Shown here: positions 9,012 to 17,606 of the stretch, piece by piece
How positions within the stretch are numbered: the first letter of the stretch is position 1
Layout: the number at the start of each line of letters is the position of its first letter
From: Halolamina sediminis
GTDB lineage: Archaea > Halobacteriota > Halobacteria > Halobacteriales > Haloferacaceae
Direction of reading: 5' to 3'
DNA length: 64,000 nucleotides
NCBI RefSeq assembly: GCF_001282785.1
Contig: NZ_CVUA01000001.1
Location: 2,771,859-2,835,858 of the forward strand
Notes under the pieces: generated by a model
What the model saw: the letters and a program-made list of their open reading frames with translations, nothing else
What the model was told of the DNA's origin: nothing
Database searches by the model: none
Position numbers and translations under genes: made by a program

Positions 9012-9641
9012 ATGCGCGCCGTCTACTTCGACTGCGACGGGACCCTCCTCACGCTCGACTGCTCCTACGACGACCTGTTCGAGACGGCCTGCGACGCCGT
9101 GAACGTCGACGCCACCCCGGACCTCCAAGCGACCTACGCCGAGGCGTTCTTCGAGGCGTTCGAGTCGTTCCACCCCGATCCCTATCGCGCCGGGATGGCC
9201 GCCGCCGTCGAATCCAGCGATCTCGACGCCGACCCCGACGCACTCCGGGACGCCTACGTCGACGCCGAAGTCGCTGCCGCCACCCCCGCCGACGGAGCCC
9301 GCGACGCGATCGAGGCGTTCGACGGCGCCGACACCGCGCTGGGCCTGCTCACCAACGGCGTGACCGACGTCCAGCGCCGGAAACTGGCCTCTGTCGGGCT
9401 GTTCGACCGCTTCGACGTCTACCTGCCGAGCTACGAGATCGAGGCGCACAAGCCCGATCCCGCGATCTTCGAGGCGGCACGGGAACGACTGGACGCCGAG
9501 GAGTACGTCTACGTCGGCGACTCGCTGGAGCACGACGCGCTACCCGCGCGGGAGGCCGGGTTCCTCGCGGTACACGTCGACGCGGAGGCCGAGTCGGGGA
9601 TCGTGCGCGTCGACGGGCTTGGGACGCTCGCGCGGCTCTGA
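9012..9641 (+). CDS. HAD-superfamily hydrolase (phosphatase)
   Basis: A 209-residue HAD hydrolase with the four motifs in order: motif I YFDCDGTLL (nucleophile Asp8 and Asp10), motif II LLTNG (Ser/Thr equivalent, about residue 115), motif III Lys in IEAHKPDPAIFE (about 150) and motif IV YVGDSLEHDALPARE (about 172-186). An alpha-helical C1 cap lies between motifs I and II, as in phosphoglycolate phosphatase and YjjG-type enzymes. The substrate is not predictable from sequence. A GGATTTTTC element 29 bp upstream predicts a leaderless mRNA. Its stop codon abuts that of the convergent histidine kinase gene. Confidence 0.92.
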   Translation: MRAVYFDCDGTLLTLDCSYDDLFETACDAVNVDATPDLQATYAEAFFEAFESFHPDPYRAGMAAAVESSDLDADPDALRDAYVDAEVAAATPADGARDAIEAFDGADTALGLLTNGVTDVQRRKLASVGLFDRFDVYLPSYEIEAHKPDPAIFEAARERLDAEEYVYVGDSLEHDALPAREAGFLAVHVDAEAESGIVRVDGLGTLARL

Positions 9642-11351
9642 CTACGCCTCGTCCATCGGGAACTGCACCTCGACGCGCGTGCCGCCGTCGGCCGGCGTGT
9701 CGATGTCGACCGTCGCCCCCAGCAGCGTCACGCCCCAGTGGACCGACCAGAGACCGAGCCCGCTGCCGTGTTCGAGCGCCGTCTCCCCGCCCGAGCGCAG
9801 CACCGCCACCTCGTGTTCGGGGATCCCCGGGCCGGCGTCGGTCACGACGAGCCGGGCGACAGCGTCGCCGGCGGTCAGCGACACCGTCACCGGCTCGTCG
9901 CCGTGCTGGATCGCGTTCTCGACGAGGTTCTCGACGACCGCCGCGAAGGCGCGATCGACGCCGTGGAACGGCAGCGTGTCGGCGATGTCGGTCCGAACGG
10001 TCGCGTCGGGCGCCTCGCTGAAGACGTCCCTGAGCACCGAGCGGGTGAGATCGGCGGCGTCGAACGCGGTCTCCTCGGCGTCGAGAAACGCCTCCACCTG
10101 CCGTGCGTTCTCGCCGAGGTCGGACAGCTGTCGAGCGTTCTCCTCGATGTGCTGGACCATCTCGCGCTCCTCGCCATCGAGGCGGCCGGCGAGGGTCTCG
10201 GCGTAGCCGAGTACGACGGTGAGATCGTTCCGGAGGTTGTGTCTGAGCACGCGGTTCAGCACCTCGACGCGCTGGCGCTGACGCTCCCGGACGGTCACGT
10301 CCGAGAGCACGACCGTGTAGCCAACGCGGGTCCCGCTGGGGTCGGTCAGCGGCGACGTCGACACCGCGTACGTCCGGCGCCCCGTCCCGTCACTGGTGTC
10401 GATCTCGACCGTCTCACGGGCGGGGGCGTCCTCGCTCTCGCCGCCGTCGGCCGCCTCGTCGACGCCGACCGGAAGGTCGAGGAACGCGGCGAGCGGACGA
10501 TCGCGCACGCTTTCGGCATCGACGCCCAGCACCCCCTCGGCCGCGGGGTTGAGCCGGACGACATACTGATCGAGCGAGAGCACGATGATCGGATCGGCGA
10601 GGTCGTCGATCGCGGTCCGCTCGGCGGCGCGGCTCGTCGTCGGGTTCCGCTCGAACATCTCGGCTCGGTCGAACGCGTAGGCGTCCAGCACGAGATGCGG
10701 GACGAACATCAGGGGCGCGAGCTGGAGCTGGGGCACGGCGCCGATCTCCAGCGTCCACGCGACGAGCGCGAACCCCGGCGGCAGCGAGCTCAGCGCGACG
10801 GCGGCGCTCTCCCGGCGGTAGAGCGGGCCGTAGCTGAGCAGGGTGTCCACGAGAAGGAAGACCGCGCTGGCGACCAGTACGGTCTCGACGGCGACGACGA
10901 GGTACGCCCACGGGCTGAACGCGTACGAGACCGTCGCGACGCCAAAGGCGGGATCGATCTCGAACCCGGTCCAGAACCACCCGAGGATTGGGTTAGTGAC
11001 CACCAGCACGGTCGAGAAGATCCCGAAGCCGACGATCGCCCCGAACAGGCGGCTCCGGAGCACGTCGCTCCGGCCGGTGTACTCCAGCGCGAAGCCGAGG
11101 AAGGTGACCCCAGTCCAGACGATCCCGAGCCACATCGTCGCCTCCAGCGCGGCCCGGAGCGACGGATCCCGCACGAGCAAGCCGAACCCGTAGGAGAGAC
11201 ACCACGTCGCCTGCGCGGCGAACACGCCGAGGAACCAGCCGACACCGGGTCGCCCTCGGTGTTGCCGGATCCGCCACGCGAGCGCGAGTGCCCCCGCTCC
11301 GCCGGCGATCGAGCCGAGGACGGGCCACGGAGGGAAGAGATCGAACGCCAT
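9642..11351 (-). CDS. Membrane sensor histidine kinase (7TM-PAS-HisKA-HATPase)
   Basis: A 569-residue histidine kinase. Residues 1-215 hold seven transmembrane helices of the histidine-kinase 7TM N-terminal sensor type. A PAS domain follows (about 235-350; LADPIIVLSLDQYVVRLNPAAE). The dimerisation/phosphoacceptor helix is VLNRVLRHNLRNDLTVVLGY (His near 367). The ATPase domain has an N box VVENLVENAIQHGD, G1 DAGPGIPE and G2 GSGLGLWSVH. This is the common haloarchaeal orphan layout: no response regulator is adjacent, so the output is unknown. An 11376-11384 TATA-like element lies 29 bp upstream of the ATG. Confidence 0.93.
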   Translation of the reverse strand: MAFDLFPPWPVLGSIAGGAGALALAWRIRQHRGRPGVGWFLGVFAAQATWCLSYGFGLLVRDPSLRAALEATMWLGIVWTGVTFLGFALEYTGRSDVLRSRLFGAIVGFGIFSTVLVVTNPILGWFWTGFEIDPAFGVATVSYAFSPWAYLVVAVETVLVASAVFLLVDTLLSYGPLYRRESAAVALSSLPPGFALVAWTLEIGAVPQLQLAPLMFVPHLVLDAYAFDRAEMFERNPTTSRAAERTAIDDLADPIIVLSLDQYVVRLNPAAEGVLGVDAESVRDRPLAAFLDLPVGVDEAADGGESEDAPARETVEIDTSDGTGRRTYAVSTSPLTDPSGTRVGYTVVLSDVTVRERQRQRVEVLNRVLRHNLRNDLTVVLGYAETLAGRLDGEEREMVQHIEENARQLSDLGENARQVEAFLDAEETAFDAADLTRSVLRDVFSEAPDATVRTDIADTLPFHGVDRAFAAVVENLVENAIQHGDEPVTVSLTAGDAVARLVVTDAGPGIPEHEVAVLRSGGETALEHGSGLGLWSVHWGVTLLGATVDIDTPADGGTRVEVQFPMDEA

Positions 11352-11512
11352 CTGTGGGCCACGACGGAGAGCGGTGGGGTAAAGCTGTCGTGGTGGGTGC
11401 TATGCTGCCGTTCACCCCGTCGAACACCCGAGAAAACGCCGTCACTGTGGATGAGAAGCAACGCATCGGTCGGAGGCGGCGGTATCGAGGGGGCGGCTCG
11501 ATCCCCACTCGC

Positions 11513-12100
11513 TCAGGCGTGGCGCTCGATGACGTGTTTCGCCGCTTGGGCCTTCTCTTTCCAGCCGTAGCCTGCCTCGTACACGTGGCGCTTGCTGTCG
11601 ACCAGCTCCGCCGGGCTGGACTCCTCGAACCCCCCACGGGCCCACGTGCCGGACTCCTCGAGCCACTCGAGCACCTTCTCGCGGGTCTCGGGCCACGTCA
11701 GCCCGACCATCTCGTACCACGCGATCATCGCGAAGATCGCGTTGTCGTGGCAGCCGGGGTAGGAGCCCCGGCGGTAGATGGTCCGCATCGGATCGGTAGT
11801 CGGCTCGGAGACCTGCTCGCGGTACGCCTCGGCGGTCAGGAGTTCGAGGCGACCGTTGGTGTCGGGCTGGACCCGGCCGCTGCGGCGGAGGTGTGAGAGC
11901 GCGGCCTGGTGGAGCGCGTCCCACTCCGGCGCCAGATCGCGGAGGTCGTCCTCCTCGCGGGCGCCGGCGGACAGGGGCGCGAGCACGTCGGCGTAGGCGC
12001 GCTCGACGGTCTGCCACTCCACGCCCTCGAAGCGACAGCCGGCGTCGTGGAGGCTGCTGGCGGCGTGGCAGTCGGGACAGGGGTAGTCGAACCGCGGCAC
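11513..12100 (-). CDS. Conserved haloarchaeal-type protein with N-terminal CxxC
   Basis: A 195-residue soluble acidic protein I do not recognise as a named family. It begins with a metal-ribbon-like CPDCH (Cys8, Cys11) and a third Cys at 22 (HDAGCRF). A helical middle has VERAYADVLAPLSAG and WDALHQAALSHLRRSG, which resembles a small winged-helix. The well-formed C-terminal half contains RRGSYPGCHDNAIFAMIAWYEMVG, a clearly constrained stretch with Cys, His and aromatic residues. The codon usage and composition match neighbouring genes, so it is very probably real. It is transcribed alone, between the histidine kinase and the CDF transporter genes. Confidence 0.75.
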   Translation of the reverse strand: MPRFDYPCPDCHAASSLHDAGCRFEGVEWQTVERAYADVLAPLSAGAREEDDLRDLAPEWDALHQAALSHLRRSGRVQPDTNGRLELLTAEAYREQVSEPTTDPMRTIYRRGSYPGCHDNAIFAMIAWYEMVGLTWPETREKVLEWLEESGTWARGGFEESSPAELVDSKRHVYEAGYGWKEKAQAAKHVIERHA

Positions 12101-12145
12101 AGGCCTCCGTACCGCATCGCCCGCCTTAGAGTCCCCGGTCGGCGC

Positions 12146-13093
12146 TCACTGTTTGGGCTCGATGTAGATGGTCGAGACGCGGCTGTCGACGGCCTCGAGG
12201 TCGGCCTCGATCTCGTGGATCGCGTCGTCGATCGCCTCGGCCGCGAGGTCCGGGTCGACGCTGACCTCGACGGCGACCATCGCGTTCTGGGGGCCGAAGA
12301 AGACGGTCCGGAACGAGTCGACGTGGACGACTGCCGGGTGGTCGGTGACGACGCTCTGGAGTTCGCGCTCGACGTCCGCCGGGAGGCTCTCACCCAGCAG
12401 CAGGCGCTTGTTCTCCCACGCCAGCGCGATAGCGAACCCCATCAGCAGGAGGCCGATGATCGCGGCGGAGATGGCGTCGTAGATGCCGTTGCCCGTGTAC
12501 CGCGAGAGCACGACGCCGACCAGCGCGATCGCCGCCCCCGCCAGCGCGATCGTGTCCTCGGTGAACGCCGTCAGCGTGGTCACGTCGCTGGTCTTGTCGA
12601 ACGCCTCGCGGATCGAACCCCACCCGAACTCGGTCATCTGCCGCTGGAGTTCGGCGTTTGCCTTCGCCAGTGCCCACGTCTCGAACACGATCGCCCCCGA
12701 GAGCACGACGACGTTGAGCCAGAACGTCTCGACCCGGGCGCCGACGACGGGGACGGTGAACTTCCCGGCCTCGACGTGGCCGGCGGTCTGGATCGCGTGG
12801 ATCCCGTGGTTCAGGCTCTCCCAGCCCGCGATCCCGAACAGGAGCACGGAGACGAGGAAGGCGTAGAAGAACTGGGCCTTCCCGTAGCCAAAGGGGTGCT
12901 CGCGGCTGGAGTCCTTCTTCGAGTAGCGGATGCCGATGAGGAGGAACACCTGATTGCCGGTGTCAGAGATGGAGTGATACGTCTCGGAGAGCATCGACGG
13001 GCTCCCGGTCAGCAGGAAGCCGACGAACTTCATGATCGCGATGGCGCCGTTGGCGATCAACGCCGCCAGCACGACGCCAGTGCTGCTAGCCAT
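12146..13093 (-). CDS. Cation diffusion facilitator (CDF) transporter, ZnT9-like
   Basis: A 315-residue six-helix transporter with a C-terminal cytoplasmic metallochaperone-like domain (about 220-315). TM2 has the metal motif SETYHSISDTGNQ (His/Asp four apart). In TM5 the usual HxxxD is replaced by TAFTEDTIALAG, as in the ZnT9-like branch, so classical Zn/H antiport is uncertain. The sequence HPFGYGKAQFFYAFLVS after TM2 and LSRYTGNGIYDAISAAIIG are also typical of that branch. The frame is open well upstream, but homology and the ATG at 13093 (MASSTGVVLAAL) set the start. It is divergent from the phosphoesterase. Confidence 0.88.
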   Translation of the reverse strand: MASSTGVVLAALIANGAIAIMKFVGFLLTGSPSMLSETYHSISDTGNQVFLLIGIRYSKKDSSREHPFGYGKAQFFYAFLVSVLLFGIAGWESLNHGIHAIQTAGHVEAGKFTVPVVGARVETFWLNVVVLSGAIVFETWALAKANAELQRQMTEFGWGSIREAFDKTSDVTTLTAFTEDTIALAGAAIALVGVVLSRYTGNGIYDAISAAIIGLLLMGFAIALAWENKRLLLGESLPADVERELQSVVTDHPAVVHVDSFRTVFFGPQNAMVAVEVSVDPDLAAEAIDDAIHEIEADLEAVDSRVSTIYIEPKQ

Positions 13094-13183
13094 GGTCGAG
13101 CCGTCACGAGACAGCGCCTTATCGGTGTCGCCGGCAGCTGCAAGCCCACACCGCTTTTCCCGGCCGGGCGCGGAGAACGGTCC

Positions 13184-13741
13184 ATGCTCGTCGTGCTCTC
13201 CGACACCCACCGCACCGAAGGGACCGGGCTCGTCGGTGCTGCGGCCGACGCGGTCGACGACGCCGATCTGGTGCTCCACGCCGGCGACTTCACGACCGAG
13301 GCCGTCCTCGACGCGTTCCACGACGTCGCCGAGCGACGCTCGGCTGGCAGTCAGACGCAGTCTGACGACGCCGCGGCCGACCTGCGCGCGGTGTACGGCA
13401 ACCGGGACAGTGACGCGGTGACCGACCGGCTGCCCGAGGCAACGACGCTCTCCTACGCGGGCGTCCGCATCGCCGCCACCCACCGCCAGCGCGGTGGGGC
13501 GACCGGGCTGGCCATGTTCGGGCGCGAACGCGGCGCCGACCTCGTCGTCTCGGGGCACACCCACCGCCCCCTCGTCGATCAGGCGGGGTCGGTGACGCTG
13601 CTCAACCCCGGGAGCCACGCCGACCCGCGGGGGGCGAGACAGTCGTTCGCCGTACTCGAACCGACGGAGGACGGACTGAACGGGCGACTCACGACGGTCG
13701 GCGGCGAGACGTTCGACCGCTTCACGGTCGAGAACGAGTAG
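13184..13741 (+). CDS. YfcE/MJ0936-type metallophosphoesterase
   Basis: A 185-residue calcineurin-like phosphoesterase with the motif set SDTHR (Asp6, His8), HAGD (Asp near 34), GNRDSD (Asn near 67), ATHRQR (His near 92), and SGHTHRP (His near 117/119). These ligands hold two metals for phosphodiester cleavage. Between HAGDF and VYGNRD it carries an extra Ser/Gln/Asp-rich stretch (about residues 50-65) encoded by two small DNA palindromes, apparently an in-frame insertion in a tolerant loop. Without it the protein would be the usual length of about 165-170 residues. Confidence 0.9.
   Translation: MLVVLSDTHRTEGTGLVGAAADAVDDADLVLHAGDFTTEAVLDAFHDVAERRSAGSQTQSDDAAADLRAVYGNRDSDAVTDRLPEATTLSYAGVRIAATHRQRGGATGLAMFGRERGADLVVSGHTHRPLVDQAGSVTLLNPGSHADPRGARQSFAVLEPTEDGLNGRLTTVGGETFDRFTVENE
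13331..13366 (+). repeat. In-frame palindromic insertion in phosphoesterase gene
   Basis: Two adjacent perfect hairpins, GAGCG-A-CGCTC (13331-13341) and GTCAGAC-GCA-GTCTGAC (13350-13366), are separated by GGCTGGCA. Translated in frame they give the low-complexity linker RRSAGSQTQSDD. The arrangement, the TGGCAG spacer, the GCA loop and the GACGCC exit match the insertion in leuS near 25.39 kb, while the stem bases differ in a compensatory way. Confidence 0.65.
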
Positions 13742-13852
13742 CGCCCTGCGAGGCGTGTTGGAGGGCCGAAGCAGGGACACCCGACGCTTGGATCGGATAC
13801 TTCAAAGTGGTTAGGTAAGCACAAAGAGCCGTTTTACCGATCCGTTCGCGGC

Positions 13853-15823
13853 TCAGAACTTCTCCAGCAGGTCCCGGTAGAACCCGTCATCGCTGTCGCC
13901 CGCGAGCTTCTCGACGATGAGTTCGGGGGTCGACCGCGCGAGGTGGTCTTTCTTCGGCGAGCGGTCGACGCGGAGCTCGCCGTCGACCAGCCCGACCGCT
14001 TCGATCCCGTCGACCGCCACCTCGAAGCTCGCCGCCTCCCGGATGCCGTCGGCGAGGTGGGAGACGAACACGGCGCTTGCCCCCTGGTCGTGGAGCTCTT
14101 CGAGGATGCCGGCGATGATCTTCGCGGAGGCGCCGGGCTCGGTGATCGACTCCAGCTCGTCGACGAGCACGAGCCGACCGTCCGCGCCCTCCACGAGGTC
14201 GCCGAACTCCCGGAGCGTGCTCTCGAACGCGCCGGCGTCGAGGGTGCCCTGTGACTTGGCGTAGTAGTGCAGCTCCGAGACCTGCCCGACGCGGGCGTCC
14301 TCGGCGGGCACGGGCAGCCCCATGTGCGCGAGCACGACGAGCAGCCCGACGAGATCGAGCGTGGAGGTCTTGCCGCCGGAGTTCACCCCGGAGAGCAGCG
14401 TCACCCCCTCGACGCCGTAGTCGACGGGGTCGACCTCGTCGAACGGCACGTCCAGTAACGGTGAGCGGCCGCCCTCGATCTCGAACCCCTCGCCGGCGAT
14501 GGTGGGCATCGTGCAGTCGAAGTCGCGGGCGAACCGCGACACCGCCAGCTCCACGTCGAGCTCCAGCGCCGCGTCGACCATCGACGCCACGGGCTCGCGG
14601 AGCGCCCGAAGTTCGGCCGCCAGTTCGGTCTCGAGCTGGTTCGCCCGACGATCCCGGTCGGCGGTCAGCTCGGTCCGGAGCCGGGAGACCGCCTCCTCGT
14701 TGTGTTCCAGCGGGAACGAGGGCTCGCCGCCGAAGATCCGCTCGACGAACTCCGCCTCGCCCGAATCGAGGTCGAGGCTCTCGACGACGTGCTCGCGGGC
14801 GAGTTCGACCGCCCGGTCGTAGTCGTCGGCCAGTTCGCGGGAGAGCAGCGAGTCGACCCGGGCGCCCTGCTCGACCAGCGAGAGGAAGTCGGTCCCCTCG
14901 ATGGTCACGTCGCGCTCGCCGATAGCGTCCCGCAGGTGGTCGTTGCCGACCGACTCCGCGGTGCTCACGGCGGCGTCGAGGTCGTCGACCGCCACCGAGA
15001 GGCGATCGAGCTCCTCGTCGCCGACGATGCCGCCGTCCTCGTCGACGCGTTCGAGCGCCGCGCGCAGCGAGTCGAGGTCGCAGTCCGGCTCCGTGCCCGC
15101 GATCTCGTGGACCGCAGCGGCGGCGAGCAGCCGCTCGCGGTTGTCGGCGAAGAACGTGAGCGTCCGTTCGGGGACGAACTCCTCGGGGCGCTCCAGCGCG
15201 TCCGGGACGACGCGCACGTCGCCCTCCACGTCGATGCCGGCGAACTCCGCGTCGAGCACGTACACCGTCGAGTACGAGCGGCCGAGCTCGCCGAGTTCGC
15301 GGCGGTCGTCGATCACCTCGACGGGCAGTTCGGGCAGCGCCTCCTTCGCTTCGGCGTAGCGCTCGGCATCGGCCGTCGCGACACAACGCTCCCGGACCCG
15401 GATCCCCTCGGCGGGTTCGAGCGGTTCGACGCCGGCGAGTGCGTCGAGCAGTTCGGGGTCGGGGTCGCGCTCCATCGCCCGCGTCGCGAACGTGCGGACC
15501 TCCTCGATTCGGGACCGTTCGGTGCTGGGGAAAAAGGTCGCCAGCCGCTTCTCGCCGTACGTGGTAACCGCCCGTTCCTGTAGCAGGCCGAGCGCGTCGT
15601 CGTAGATCTCCCGCGCCCGGTCGGTGGCGAGGAAACCGCCGTCGTCGCCGTGTTCCCGACGGATGGCGCCGCGGGCGATCGCCGCGGCGCGGCCCTCGGA
15701 GATGTCCGGCGAGCGGGCGATCGCGGCCACGTCGCCGCGCCGGAGCGCGCCCTCGGCGTCGTCGAGTTTGGCCAGCGAGGCGGCCGTCTTCTCCCCCACC
15801 CCCGGGATGGCCGTGAACTCCAT
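13853..15823 (-). CDS. MutS-family ATPase with N-terminal helix-hairpin-helix (MutS2/MutS5 type)
   Basis: A 656-residue MutS-related ATPase. It opens with a helix-hairpin-helix (FTAIPGVGEKTAASLAKLDD, residues 3-22), then a long helical lever/clamp region (about 100-460), then the ABC-type ATPase: Walker A LLSGVNSGGKTSTLD (near 500), a Q/M-like segment AKSQGTLDAGAFESTLRE and Walker B RLVLVDELESITEPGASA, with switch His in VSHLAD. There is no MutS mismatch-recognition domain I and no C-terminal Smr nuclease, so it is a MutS2/MutS5-like paralogue. A role in recombination or branched-DNA handling is more likely than mismatch recognition. The start is the ATG at 15823, where homology begins. Confidence 0.88.
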   Translation of the reverse strand: MEFTAIPGVGEKTAASLAKLDDAEGALRRGDVAAIARSPDISEGRAAAIARGAIRREHGDDGGFLATDRAREIYDDALGLLQERAVTTYGEKRLATFFPSTERSRIEEVRTFATRAMERDPDPELLDALAGVEPLEPAEGIRVRERCVATADAERYAEAKEALPELPVEVIDDRRELGELGRSYSTVYVLDAEFAGIDVEGDVRVVPDALERPEEFVPERTLTFFADNRERLLAAAAVHEIAGTEPDCDLDSLRAALERVDEDGGIVGDEELDRLSVAVDDLDAAVSTAESVGNDHLRDAIGERDVTIEGTDFLSLVEQGARVDSLLSRELADDYDRAVELAREHVVESLDLDSGEAEFVERIFGGEPSFPLEHNEEAVSRLRTELTADRDRRANQLETELAAELRALREPVASMVDAALELDVELAVSRFARDFDCTMPTIAGEGFEIEGGRSPLLDVPFDEVDPVDYGVEGVTLLSGVNSGGKTSTLDLVGLLVVLAHMGLPVPAEDARVGQVSELHYYAKSQGTLDAGAFESTLREFGDLVEGADGRLVLVDELESITEPGASAKIIAGILEELHDQGASAVFVSHLADGIREAASFEVAVDGIEAVGLVDGELRVDRSPKKDHLARSTPELIVEKLAGDSDDGFYRDLLEKF

Positions 15824-15923
15824 TCGGCCCGGGGTTCCGCGCCATCGGGCAAAAGCGTGTGGTTCGGCGAGGGTCGCAAATCCCGGCGGTGTTAAGTGGT
15901 CTCCCGCCGTCCCTTCTGTCGAT

Positions 15924-16256
15924 ATGGGGGATCGACTCGTCCAGGCCGGAACCGTGTTCACCGGGTTCCTCGGCGTCGCGCTCGTCGTCTTCGGCGGCTA
16001 CCGCGTCCGGTACGGGACCGGAACGGTGGAGGAGCTGCTGGCGCTGGCGTTCCTCGGCGTCGCGATCGTCGCGGGCTACCGGTCGCTGGCGATCCACTCC
16101 GGGCCGCGGATCAACGCCGTCAGCAACACCGCGCTGTTTCTCGGCGCCGCCGCGGCGTACGGCGGGGGTGTGAACCTCGGCGTCGACGCCGTCGCGACGG
16201 CGGGGCAGGCGCTGTTCGTGATCGCCGTCGCGTACTTCGTGGTCCGGCTGGACTGA
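15924..16256 (+). CDS. Small membrane protein, four predicted helices
   Basis: A 110-residue hydrophobic protein with four predicted transmembrane segments (about 8-25, 35-52, 65-82 and 88-106) separated by short Arg- or Gly-containing turns. The composition is typical of haloarchaeal uncharacterised integral membrane proteins. It is divergent from the MutS-family gene and converges on the MGMT-fold gene. No functional motif is visible. Confidence 0.7.
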   Translation: MGDRLVQAGTVFTGFLGVALVVFGGYRVRYGTGTVEELLALAFLGVAIVAGYRSLAIHSGPRINAVSNTALFLGAAAAYGGGVNLGVDAVATAGQALFVIAVAYFVVRLD

Positions 16257-16292
16257 GTCGGGACTGGTCTCGCTCTCCTGGGTAAACTCTCG

Positions 16293-16745
16293 CTACTCCT
16301 CGATCCGGCGGAGCGTCGCCGCCACGTCGTCCGGCGTCGCGCCCGGGGCGTCCTCGACGCGGTGGTCGGGGACGAAGATCGGCACGGGGTTCGCCCGGAG
16401 CGCGGTCCTGACCGTCTGGGCGTCGTCCTCGTCGTCCGGGTTGAGGTTCGCCATGTGGGCGACCTGTCGCGTGTTGCCGACCTCGCCGTAGGGGATCTGA
16501 CAGACCGCATCGAGCACCGCGCGCTGGTCTGTCGGCACGGTGATCGCCGTCTCCACGTCCTCGAACGCGTCCTCGTCGCCGTCGAGGTAGTCGAACACGC
16601 GGTCCAGGATCGGGTGCTCTGGCTCGGCGTCGTCCGGGATGCGCTCCGGGAACGACGCGTCGATCACCTGACTGCTGGCCACCGCGATCTGGACCGGACG
16701 GCCGAGGACATCGGACTCCCGTGCGTAGATGCCGGCGTCTTCCAT
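16293..16745 (-). CDS. MGMT-fold alkyltransferase-like protein with Cys replaced by Asp
   Basis: A 150-residue protein whose C-terminal half follows the O6-alkylguanine-DNA alkyltransferase fold. AVCQIPYGEVGNTRQVAHMA corresponds to the helix-turn-helix with its Arg finger, and ANPVPIFVPDHRVED to the active-site segment that normally reads NPxPxxxPCHR. The nucleophilic Cys of PCHR is Asp here (PDHR). It therefore cannot transfer alkyl groups to itself and resembles alkyltransferase-like (ATL) proteins, which bind O6-alkylguanine and hand it to nucleotide excision repair. The N-terminal part lacks the Zn-binding residues of Ada/Ogt. Gene position gives no further hint. Confidence 0.85.
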   Translation of the reverse strand: MEDAGIYARESDVLGRPVQIAVASSQVIDASFPERIPDDAEPEHPILDRVFDYLDGDEDAFEDVETAITVPTDQRAVLDAVCQIPYGEVGNTRQVAHMANLNPDDEDDAQTVRTALRANPVPIFVPDHRVEDAPGATPDDVAATLRRIEE

Positions 16746-16817
16746 CGCTCGAACGGAGGGGGCTCGCGGCCTTGAACCCGGCGGCAGCGCCGGGGACGGG
16801 CGACCGGGGTCGCAAGC

Positions 16818-16850
16818 CTTTTGAACAGTTCCGTACATTAGTGTACAAGT
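16818..16850 (+). promoter_or_regulatory. trp operon promoter with TGTACA-type operator
   Basis: CTTTTGAAC (16818-16826) is placed 25-33 bp before the trpC ATG, as expected for a TATA box of a leaderless mRNA. Between it and the start lies GTACA-TTAG-TGTAC (16833-16846), a perfect inverted repeat that includes TGTACA. TGTACA is the core of the TRP box bound by TrpY in Methanothermobacter. Its position between TATA and transcription start is where an archaeal repressor would block initiation. Confidence 0.6.
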
Positions 16851-17606
16851 ATGAACAGCAACGAGGTGGCGCCCGCGGTGCGGTCGATCCTCGACGCCGC
16901 CCGCGAGCGCCCCGGCGGGGCCGAGCGCGTGGCCGTCGAGGACGCGCGGTCGCTCCCGGCGGCGTTCGCGGCCGTCGAGGCCGAGGGGCGGACCCCCGTC
17001 GTCGCCGAGGTGAAGCCGACCAGCCCGACGACCGAGGGCGAGAGCGACGCCGACCCCGTCGAACTGGCCGAGGCGATGGTCGCCGGCGGCGCCGCCGCAC
17101 TCTCGGTGCTCACCGAGCCCGACCACTTCGGCGGCTCGGTCGAGCACTACGAGCGCGTCCGCGAGGCCGTCGACGTACCCGTGCTGCGCAAGGATTTCCT
17201 GCTGGAGGAGTCGCAGTTGGATGCGGTCCCAGCGGACGTGGTGTTGCTGATCGCGCGGTTCCTAGGCGACGACCTCGCGCCGATGATCGAGGCGGCACGC
17301 GAACGCGGGATGCAGGTGCTCGTTGAGGTCCACAGCGAGGCAGAGGTCGAGCGTGCGGTCGCGGCCGGCGCGGAGATCGTCGGCGTCAACAACCGCGATC
17401 TGGCGGCGTTGGAAGTCGATCTCCGAACGTTCGAGGAGGTCGCGCCCGCGGTGCCCGAGGACGCGACGCTGCTCGCGGAGTCGGGGATCTCGACGCCCGC
17501 CGAGGCGCGGCGGATGCGTGAGGCGGGCGCGGACGGCCTGCTGATCGGCACCGCTATCATGGACGGCGACCCACGAGAGAACACGAGCGAGTTCGTCAAC
17601 GCATGA
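16851..17606 (+). CDS. trpC: Indole-3-glycerol phosphate synthase
   Basis: A 251-residue (beta/alpha)8 enzyme converting 1-(o-carboxyphenylamino)-1-deoxyribulose 5-phosphate to indole-3-glycerol phosphate. Signature segments are [11 protein letters not shown] (catalytic Lys near 55), [30 protein letters not shown] (catalytic Lys near 113), VGVNNRDL and LLAESGIS, with the phosphate-binding [12 protein letters not shown] near the C-terminus. It is the first gene of trpCBA; its stop overlaps the trpB start by 4 bp (ATGA). Haloarchaea split tryptophan genes into trpCBA and a distant trpDFEG operon, which explains why the other genes are absent here. Confidence 0.96.
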   Translation: MNSNEVAPAVRSILDAARERPGGAERVAVEDARSLPAAFAAVEAEGRTPVVAEVKPTSPTTEGESDADPVELAEAMVAGGAAALSVLTEPDHFGGSVEHYERVREAVDVPVLRKDFLLEESQLDAVPADVVLLIARFLGDDLAPMIEAARERGMQVLVEVHSEAEVERAVAAGAEIVGVNNRDLAALEVDLRTFEEVAPAVPEDATLLAESGISTPAEARRMREAGADGLLIGTAIMDGDPRENTSEFVNA

